Assembly: GCA_028709505.1 (NCBI GenBank)
Contig: JAQVWW010000030.1
Span: 1-8,425, forward strand
Direction: 5' to 3'
Length of the DNA stretch: 8,425 nt
Origin: Eubacteriales bacterium
GTDB lineage: Bacteria > Bacillota > Clostridia > Christensenellales > UMGS416
Shown: positions 1 to 4,658 of the stretch, piece after piece
Position numbering within the stretch: position 1 is the first letter of the stretch
Layout of the letters: every line of letters starts with the position of its first letter
Notes under the pieces: model-generated
Told to the model about the DNA's origin: nothing
The model's database searches: none
The model's input: the letters and a program-made list of their open reading frames with translations, nothing else
Translations under genes and position numbers: made by a program

Positions 1-856
1 GCGTGCCGGCCAGGCTAAACAGCGCCAGCTGCGCGGCGTCGCCCCCCCCGGCCCGGGGCTCATAGAACAGATCGGGCCCTTCGCCGGCCGTCGGCGCCAG
101 CACGGCAGCGCTATCAAATACGGTGGGCTGGATTAAGTCCACATCCGGCGCGGCGGCGTTGGGGTGAGCGGCCACGTCCTCAATGAACAAATCCTGCCGC
201 GCGCGGGCCACCCGCTGGGCAACGCGCACCTGGCGGTGCTCCTCCACAATGCGCCCGGTGTTTTGCACGATGCGTTCGCCGGCCTCTTTGATACCCTCGC
301 CGGTCTTACGCAGCGACAGGCGAAATTTGATGATGCACACCACCAGCACGATGGTGGCAAACAACAAAAAGCTGCCCACCGTGCCCAGATAGGTCAGCGC
401 AGGATACAACAGCACCGCGGCGAAAGCGCCGGCGCCCAGCAGCGCGTCCTGGCCCAGCGTGTACGCGTCCACCAAAAAACTCATGTAGGTAGAGCGATCC
501 AGCCGCGCGGTAAAAAACAGGCCAAACAGGCAAAAAAGGCTCCACACCACCAGCACATAGCCCAGCAGACCGGCCTTTTTGCGCTGGGCGCTGCCCCGCA
601 TGATAAGCGCGCCGCCCAGCGCCACCAGCCCCAGAGGCGCCACGTAGGCCGTCAGGCCAAACAGGCCCCGCAGCACGCCCTTTACGGCGTCGCCCACGAT
701 GCCTGAGGATTCCATCACAACGCTGATGAACAGATAGATGCCCAATACCAGCAGCACCAGCCCGGCAATTTCGCTGGCCGGCGCCCTTCTCTTGCGTGCG
801 GGTGTGGTTTTTGCGCCGCCTTTGGCGCTGCGCGTATTCTTTTTGGTTGCTGCCAT
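1..856 (-). CDS. FtsK/SpoIIIE-family DNA translocase, N-terminal part (cut by window edge)
   Basis: Septal DNA translocases of this family pump chromosomal DNA through the division or sporulation septum. They have an N-terminal membrane domain, a variable linker and a C-terminal RecA-like motor. The visible 285 residues cover only the membrane domain and the start of the linker. A very basic start (KK, RKRR at about 21-24) leads into hydrophobic segments near 29-48, 67-86, 97-115 and 138-177. The last segment has the FtsK_4TM pattern of glycine, hydrophobic stretch, YP, LGTVG, then a long hydrophobic helix. After residue 180 the protein becomes charged and then Ala/Pro-rich, as in FtsK linkers. 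The start is ATG at 856, with GGGAGAG five bases upstream (862-868). The frame stays open to base 1, so the motor domain lies outside the window. The gene has its own promoter. Whether it is the vegetative FtsK/SftA type or SpoIIIE cannot be decided from this part. Family assignment is fairly sure. Confidence 0.85.
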   Translation of the reverse strand, partial: MAATKKNTRSAKGGAKTTPARKRRAPASEIAGLVLLVLGIYLFISVVMESSGIVGDAVKGVLRGLFGLTAYVAPLGLVALGGALIMRGSAQRKKAGLLGYVLVVWSLFCLFGLFFTARLDRSTYMSFLVDAYTLGQDALLGAGAFAAVLLYPALTYLGTVGSFLLFATIVLVVCIIKFRLSLRKTGEGIKEAGERIVQNTGRIVEEHRQVRVAQRVARARQDLFIEDVAAHPNAAAPDVDLIQPTVFDSAAVLAPTAGEGPDLFYEPRAGGGDAAQLALFSLAGT

Positions 857-868
857 GTGCTCTCTCCC

Positions 869-878
869 GTATCGATAC
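869..878. repeat. Perfect 10-base palindrome GTATCGATAC in the ftsK-like leader
   Basis: The sequence GTATCGATAC is identical on both strands. It lies between the leader hairpin (879-897) and the ribosome binding site of the FtsK/SpoIIIE gene. It could be a protein-binding half of an operator, but no known operator is recognised and a 10-base palindrome can occur by chance. Confidence 0.35.
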
Positions 879-897
879 ACGCCTGGCGTCCAGGCGT
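879..897 (-). other. Perfect hairpin in the 5' leader of the ftsK-like gene
   Basis: ACGCCTGG (879-886) and CCAGGCGT (890-897) are perfect inverted complements around a three-base loop. In the transcript from the promoter at 924-952 this forms an 8-base-pair, GC-rich stem that ends about ten bases before the Shine-Dalgarno sequence. No T-run follows it in the minus-strand direction, so it is not an intrinsic terminator. It may be an mRNA-stabilising stem or an operator. Its function is unknown. Confidence 0.5.
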
Positions 898-923
898 CAA
901 TTTCCCTTATAGATGTATGGTTT

Positions 924-952
924 ATTATAGCATCGTCCCAGGGAAATCACAA
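924..952 (-). promoter_or_regulatory. Sigma-A-type promoter for the ftsK-like gene
   Basis: Read on the minus strand, a -35 box TTGTGA (947-952) is followed by a spacer of exactly 17 bases and a perfect -10 box TATAAT (924-929). Transcription should start near 917, giving a leader of about 60 bases before the ATG at 856. The -35 box sits directly against the hairpin at 953-981 and within the T-rich tract that would complete that terminator. Confidence 0.75.
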
Positions 953-981
953 ATCCCGGCGGCAGATTCTGCGGCCGGGAT
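953..981 (-). terminator. Intrinsic terminator after the dus operon
   Basis: This 29-base element is a nearly perfect hairpin. ATCCCGGC (953-960) pairs with GCCGGGAT (974-981), then a G-G mismatch, then GCAG (962-965) pairs with CTGC (969-972) around an ATT loop. It begins eight bases after the TGA stop of the dus gene. On the minus strand it is followed by a T-rich but interrupted tract (TTTGTGATTT), so termination may be incomplete and allow some read-through into the ftsK-like gene. Confidence 0.7.
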
Positions 982-988
982 AAATGGG

Positions 989-1969
989 TCATACGCCGTC
1001 GGCGCGCCGGGAGCTGTAGGCCTCCAGCTCGTCGACAAACGCCTCTATTTGCGCCATGCTTTCCATCTGGAACACCCGCTGGCGCAGCTTGGCGGCGTCG
1101 CGAAAGCCCTTCAGATACCACGCCATGTGCTTGCGCATGCGCAGCACCGCCTGCCTGGCCGGGTATACCTGCTGTTGCAGCCGGCAATGCAGCAGCATCA
1201 CCTGCCGCTTTTGGGCAAAGTCCGGCGTATACAGCGGCCGGCCGGCCAGCGCGTCGGATATGCGCCGGAATATCCACGGGTTGCCCAGTGCGCCCCGGCC
1301 CACCATCAGCCCGTCCACACCGCTTTGGGCCATGCGCCGCAACGCGTCGGGGCCGTCCCAGATGTCGCCGTTGCCCAGCACCGGGATGCGCACCGCCCGC
1401 TTTATTTCGGCAATGGCCTGCCAGTCGGCCGTGCCGGCATAAAACTGCTCGCGGGTGCGGCCGTGCACGCACAGCGCGGCGGCGCCGCTGTCCTGGGCCA
1501 TGCGGGCAAAATCCAGATAGTTTCGATGGTCAGCATCCCATCCTATGCGCATTTTGACCGTCACCGGCTGGGAAAGCCGCCGGGCACAGCAGGCGATGAT
1601 ACGTCCGGCCAGCTGGCTTTGGCACAGCAGCGCGCTGCCCTGGCCGCCGCGCACAATTTTAGGGGCCGGGCAGCCCATGTTGATGTCGATGAAGGCGAAG
1701 TCCGCGCCGTATTGCTGGGCCATGTCGGCCATCCGCTCAGGCTCGTTGCCAAATATCTGCAGCGCCGCCGGCCGCTCGATGCCGGAGAGCAGCCGCAGCT
1801 CGGCTTCGCGCGCCGGGTTGTGGCTGAGCGCCTTGGCGCTTATCATCTCGGTTACCGTATAGGCGGCGCCGTTTAGGCGGCAGATATGGCGAAAGGGCAT
1901 ATCGGTCACGCCGGCCATCGGCGAGAGCGCCGCGCCGTCGGCCAGCGTTACGTTGCCGATGCTCCACAT
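989..1969 (-). CDS. dusB: tRNA-dihydrouridine synthase, DusB type
   Basis: This FMN-dependent enzyme reduces specific uridines in tRNA to dihydrouridine, using NADPH, in the cytoplasm. The 326 residues match the usual DusB length of about 320. Diagnostic motifs appear in order: SPMAGVTD (16-23, flavin-binding start of the TIM barrel), NMGCPAPKI (97-105) with the catalytic cysteine at 100, K139 in VKMRIGW, HGRTR (169-173), GNGDI (199-203) and GRGALGNPWIF (224-234). A helical C-terminal domain follows. The ATG at 1969 starts one base after the TGA of the upstream gene. No Shine-Dalgarno sequence is visible because the upstream gene's TPAAP repeat occupies that place, so translation probably depends on reinitiation. 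The next ATG (residue 18) would remove the conserved first motif, so the start at 1969 is needed. The gene is last in the operon and is followed by a hairpin terminator. Family assignment is very sure; the DusB subtype is likely. Confidence 0.95.
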   Translation of the reverse strand: MWSIGNVTLADGAALSPMAGVTDMPFRHICRLNGAAYTVTEMISAKALSHNPAREAELRLLSGIERPAALQIFGNEPERMADMAQQYGADFAFIDINMGCPAPKIVRGGQGSALLCQSQLAGRIIACCARRLSQPVTVKMRIGWDADHRNYLDFARMAQDSGAAALCVHGRTREQFYAGTADWQAIAEIKRAVRIPVLGNGDIWDGPDALRRMAQSGVDGLMVGRGALGNPWIFRRISDALAGRPLYTPDFAQKRQVMLLHCRLQQQVYPARQAVLRMRKHMAWYLKGFRDAAKLRQRVFQMESMAQIEAFVDELEAYSSRRADGV

Positions 1970-1970
1970 G

Positions 1971-2594
1971 TCAGTCGGCGGCCGGCGTAGGTGCGGCCGG
2001 CGTAGGTGCGGCCGGCGTAGGTGCGGCCGGCGTAAGGCCGGTGGGCCGCGGCGTATCGGTGGGCTCGGGCGAAGGCGTAGGTTCCGGCTCCAGCACGCCC
2101 ACCAGCTCCATCGTGCGGATGAGCCAGCGGTTGTTCTGCTTATAGCACGTCAGCACGTAGCGCCCGCGGGTCCAGGCGGGCACTACAACCTCCTGATCCG
2201 GCTCCCCTTCGTCGGCATTTTTCATCTGTGCGTCCATGTCTGGGATGGATTCCACCACCGTCACCTTAGCCACGCCCTTCCACGGCTGGCACCACAGCGA
2301 CTCCACGTCCAAATGGTAAATAAAGTCCGAAATGGTATATGCCTGATAGGTCTGCGCTTTGAGCTGCATGTCGGCATCGAGAAACGCCGTATCAAAATAA
2401 GTGGACAGCTGCTGGTCGTCCTGCTGCACCAGGATGGCGTCGGCCCGGGCCTTTAAGCCATCGGTCACCACCACATAAACGTTGGCCGTGTCCATGGCAA
2501 TAAAAAAGGCAGCCAGCAACGCCGCAAACAGCGCCAGCACCAGCAGCACCTTCCTGAGTACATACCACGAAAACCGCAAATAATATTTCTTCAT
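1971..2594 (-). CDS. Unrecognised single-pass membrane protein with extracellular domain and TPAAP-repeat tail
   Basis: I do not recognise this 207-residue protein. A short basic N-terminus is followed by one hydrophobic segment (about 16-34). A mixed alpha/beta domain (about 36-170) follows and should lie outside the membrane. It ends in the strand-like segments YVLTCYKQNN and WLIRTMELV, a layout that could fit an NTF2-like fold, though this is only an impression. The tail (about 171-207) is rich in Pro, Thr and Glu and ends in three TPAAP units and a TPAAD. The start is taken as ATG at 2594 because AGGAAGG (2602-2608) lies an ideal seven bases upstream. A TTG two codons earlier (2600) would be only one base from that site. 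The gene lies 26 bases after the AlkZ-like gene, and its stop almost touches the dus start, so all three appear to form one operon. The function is unknown. Confidence 0.8.
   Translation of the reverse strand: MKKYYLRFSWYVLRKVLLVLALFAALLAAFFIAMDTANVYVVVTDGLKARADAILVQQDDQQLSTYFDTAFLDADMQLKAQTYQAYTISDFIYHLDVESLWCQPWKGVAKVTVVESIPDMDAQMKNADEGEPDQEVVVPAWTRGRYVLTCYKQNNRWLIRTMELVGVLEPEPTPSPEPTDTPRPTGLTPAAPTPAAPTPAAPTPAAD
1981..2034. repeat. In-frame 15-base tandem repeat, about 3.6 copies
   Basis: The plus-strand unit GCCGGCGTAGGTGCG occurs exactly at 1981-1995, 1996-2010 and 2011-2025, and the first nine bases recur at 2026-2034. Read on the minus strand it encodes the TPAAP repeats at the C-terminus of the membrane protein. 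Because the unit is a multiple of three, gain or loss of copies would lengthen or shorten the tail without breaking the frame. The perfect identity of the copies suggests recent slippage or expansion. Confidence 0.9.
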
Positions 2595-2620
2595 CCGCAA
2601 CCCTTCCTATCGTTTGCCGG

Positions 2621-3289
2621 CTATACACGCAAGTCCAGCAGTTTCATCCATTCTTTGTCGGTCAAAGCGGCGCATTGCCGCCGGGCCGCGTCCAGGATAT
2701 TTGCCAGCGCCTGATCCTTGTGCGGGATATCGGCCAAAAAAGGCTCCATCCACACCCACGCCGGCTCGTATACGCCGATGCTCCAGCCGTAGGCCTCGCC
2801 GCGGGCGTTGCGCCGCCGCGTACTGCCCGATAGCGCGATGACAAACCGGTTTTGCAGGCTTTTGATGGCGGTATCGCACCGCGACGGCGATATGCCGCCT
2901 TCCTTGGCCAGGCGGTGCAGCGCGGCCGTATCCAGCAGGCCAAACTGCTCCACAGCCCGCCACACCAGCTCCTCGGCGGCGGGCAGCTGCCCTTTGCGAT
3001 ACAGCTCCTCGCGCGGTGCGGCGCGGTGGCGCAGCGCGTAAAAGCTGGCGTACAACCCCGGCGCGACAAAGCCCTGGGCCTTGCCCAGCAGCGCGCCGTA
3101 AGCGCCGCGCTTCTCGCCGGCGTAACGGTTCTTCCAGCACCAGGGGTCGGTGGCGGCGTCGCCGGTGTGCCAGCAATCGCCCTGGGTCATGCCGGTCAGC
3201 GCCGGCACGCCGGCAATGCCCGGGTCGGACAAAAACAAAAACCCCAGCTCGTCTATCGCAGCGCACAGCTGTGCATAGCTATCCAACAT
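2621..3289 (-). CDS. Winged-helix protein resembling the AlkZ-related family
   Basis: This 222-residue soluble protein resembles the AlkZ-related (YcaQ-like) proteins of Firmicutes, which share part of a winged-helix DNA glycosylase fold but are mostly uncharacterised. The supporting block is at 48-75: DPWCWKNR, a basic stretch, AYGALLGKAQGFV. It is the tryptophan-rich segment I associate with this family. Residues of about 102-155 look like a winged-helix unit, with helices around EELVWRAVEQFG and LHRLAKEG and a recognition-type helix in SRCDTAIKSLQNRF. No signal peptide or membrane segment is seen. The start is ATG at 3289, preceded by a perfect AAGGAGG (3299-3305) nine bases upstream, and a promoter lies just before it. 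It is the first gene of the operon that ends with dus. DNA repair or transcriptional control are both possible. No activity can be claimed from the sequence. Confidence 0.6.
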   Translation of the reverse strand: MLDSYAQLCAAIDELGFLFLSDPGIAGVPALTGMTQGDCWHTGDAATDPWCWKNRYAGEKRGAYGALLGKAQGFVAPGLYASFYALRHRAAPREELYRKGQLPAAEELVWRAVEQFGLLDTAALHRLAKEGGISPSRCDTAIKSLQNRFVIALSGSTRRRNARGEAYGWSIGVYEPAWVWMEPFLADIPHKDQALANILDAARRQCAALTDKEWMKLLDLRV

Positions 3290-3321
3290 AAAGCCCGGCC
3301 TCCTTGGCGCCGTCTGCTGCT

Positions 3322-3350
3322 ATTATAGTAGATTTTTGCGCATCAAACAA
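3322..3350 (-). promoter_or_regulatory. Sigma-A-type promoter for the AlkZ-like/dus operon
   Basis: On the minus strand, TTGTTT (3345-3350) is followed by a 17-base spacer and a perfect TATAAT (3322-3327). The predicted transcript starts near 3315 and reaches the AAGGAGG site and the ATG at 3289 after a leader of about 25 bases. The -35 box matches consensus only in TTG, but the spacing and -10 box are ideal. Confidence 0.7.
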
Positions 3351-3352
3351 GA

Positions 3353-3381
3353 CGGGGTATCCCCGGCAACAGGGTACCCCG
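3353..3381 (-). terminator. Hairpin, probable terminator of the polysaccharide operon
   Basis: CGGGGTA (3353-3359) pairs with TACCCCG (3375-3381), and an inner CCC/GGG pair extends the stem past a bulge. On the minus strand it is followed by the T-rich TCTTGTTT. On the plus strand a run of seven T (3387-3393) follows after five bases, so it might act in both directions. No plus-strand gene is seen that needs it. The distance from the wecB stop is about 145 bases, longer than usual, so assignment to that operon is an inference. Confidence 0.5.
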
Positions 3382-3525
3382 AAAGATTTTTTTGCCGGCC
3401 CGCAACAGCCTAGCAGCGTATGCCCCTTTCATCAAAAGCGCGGTTAAGCTCGGCGATGGCTTTCTTCTCAATGCGCGATACATCGCAGCGCGGGTACTGT
3501 AAGCGATTTGCCGCGCGGCCCGCGC
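3382..3525. other. Intergenic stretch between wecB and its likely terminator, no supported gene
   Basis: These 144 bases, with the hairpin and promoter at 3322-3381, make up the only long gap apart from 857-988. One minus-strand frame reads a protein-like tail ending at a TAG (3412-3414), including VSRIEKKAIAELNRAF. That frame has no ATG, GTG or TTG start back to its previous stop inside wecB, so no gene is called. A short GC-rich inverted repeat (GCGCG, GGC, CGCGC) lies just after the wecB stop but has no T-run. Confidence 0.5.
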
Positions 3526-4623
3526 CTATAGCTCCTTTTCCAAAATATCGGCGATGCGCCGGGAAGCGAAGCCGTCGCCGTAGGGGTTGGCGGCCAAGCT
3601 CATGTGCTCGTAGGCGCGCGCGTCGCTCAGCAGCGTCTTAAACTCGCCGTAGATGCGCTCTTCATCGGTGCCCACCAGCTTTAACGTACCGGCAGTCACG
3701 CCTTCGGGCCGCTCGGTGGTATCGCGCAGCACCAACACCGGCTTGCCCAGCGCCGGCGCTTCCTCCTGCAAGCCGCCGCTGTCGGTCAGCACCAGGTAAG
3801 AGCGCGCCATGAAGTTGTGAAAGCCCAGCACGTCCAGCGGCTCCACCAGCTTGACGCGGGCGTTGCTGCCGAACGCGTCGGAGGCCGCCTGACGCACAGC
3901 GGGATTCATGTGTACCGGATAAAGCACTTTAATATCGTCAAACTCCCGCACCACGCGGTTGACGGCCGCAAAGATGCTTTTGAGCGGCCCGCCCAGGTTC
4001 TCGCGGCGGTGGGCGGTCAGCAGGATAAGCCGGCTGCCCCGGGCCCAGCTCAGGTATGGATGGGCGTAGTCGGACCGCACCGTCGTGTTCAGCGCATCGA
4101 TGGCCGTATTGCCGGTGACATAGATGCGCGCGTCGTCCTTGTTTTCAGCCAGCAGGTTCTGCCGGGCCTTATCGGTAGGCGCAAAATGATAACGCGCCAC
4201 CAAGCCCACCGCCTGGCGGTTGAACTCTTCGGGATAGGGCGAATGGATGTTGTGCGTGCGCAGGCCGGCCTCCACATGCCCCACCGGGATAAGCTGATAG
4301 AAGCAAGCCAGCGCGCTGGCAAAGGCCGTCGTGGTATCGCCGTGCACCAGCACCACATCGGGCTTTTCGGCCTTGAGCACCGGCTCCATCCGCTCCAGCA
4401 CCCGCTGGGTGATGTCGTACAGCGTCTGGCTGCGTTGCATGATGCTCAAATCGTAGTCGGGCTTTACGTCAAATGCCTCCAGCACCTGGCTGAGCATCTC
4501 TTTGTGCTGGCCGGTTACGCATACGACCGTCTCAAGCCCGCCGCGGCCCTTCAGCTCCCGCACCAGCGGGCACATCTTAATGGCTTCGGGCCGGGTCCCA
4601 AAGACCAGCATCACCTTTTTCAT
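3526..4623 (-). CDS. wecB: UDP-N-acetylglucosamine 2-epimerase, non-hydrolysing
   Basis: This cytoplasmic enzyme interconverts UDP-GlcNAc and UDP-ManNAc and so supplies ManNAc for cell-surface polymers. The 365 residues match the family length. Motifs seen are FGTRPEAIK (8-16), HGDTTTAF (94-101), GHVEAGLRT (115-123), SPYPEEFNR (128-136), TGNTAIDAL (170-178), TAHRRENLG (203-211), and later TDSGGLQEE, RDTTERPE and NPYGDG. The residues known to be catalytic in the E. coli enzyme are present at Asp96, Glu118, Glu132 and His205. The ATG at 4623 is chosen over one 20 codons upstream because AGGAGGGGGAG (4630-4640) sits six bases before it and the extra residues are not conserved. It follows the GH26 gene by 35 bases and ends the polysaccharide operon. 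That position suggests it feeds the polymer made by that operon, though it could also serve teichoic acid linkage synthesis. Confidence 0.95.
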   Translation of the reverse strand: MKKVMLVFGTRPEAIKMCPLVRELKGRGGLETVVCVTGQHKEMLSQVLEAFDVKPDYDLSIMQRSQTLYDITQRVLERMEPVLKAEKPDVVLVHGDTTTAFASALACFYQLIPVGHVEAGLRTHNIHSPYPEEFNRQAVGLVARYHFAPTDKARQNLLAENKDDARIYVTGNTAIDALNTTVRSDYAHPYLSWARGSRLILLTAHRRENLGGPLKSIFAAVNRVVREFDDIKVLYPVHMNPAVRQAASDAFGSNARVKLVEPLDVLGFHNFMARSYLVLTDSGGLQEEAPALGKPVLVLRDTTERPEGVTAGTLKLVGTDEERIYGEFKTLLSDARAYEHMSLAANPYGDGFASRRIADILEKEL

Positions 4624-4658
4624 CCTGTGCTCCCCCTCCTCTTTTGCGCGTATCCGGC

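Noticed and set aside
164..706. Long plus-strand open frame opposite the left-edge gene
   Set aside because: Its His/Gln-rich, low-complexity translation is typical of the antisense of a hydrophobic GC-rich gene. The minus strand encodes a clear FtsK_4TM domain with its own promoter and ribosome binding site.
857..1876. Plus-strand open frame of 339 codons opposite dus
   Set aside because: The minus strand carries all Dus motifs. The plus-strand frame has no recognisable domain and starts inside the ftsK-like leader.
1981..2034. CRISPR-like or regulatory iteron array
   Set aside because: The copies are contiguous 15-base units without spacers and lie in frame inside a coding sequence.
2607..3266. 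Second minus-strand frame overlapping the AlkZ-like gene
   Set aside because: Its Arg-rich composition is typical of an out-of-frame GC-rich shadow, and it lacks the promoter and Shine-Dalgarno placement of the frame starting at 3289.
3382..3393. Run of seven T as a plus-strand terminator tail
   Set aside because: No plus-strand gene leads into the hairpin and five bases separate the stem from the T-run, so a plus-strand role is not supported beyond possible bidirectionality.
3526..3560. Programmed -1 frameshift extending wecB into the downstream frame
   Set aside because: No canonical slippery heptamer is in phase (the codons are ATT TTG GAA AAG GAG), and the normal frame ends at the usual family length.
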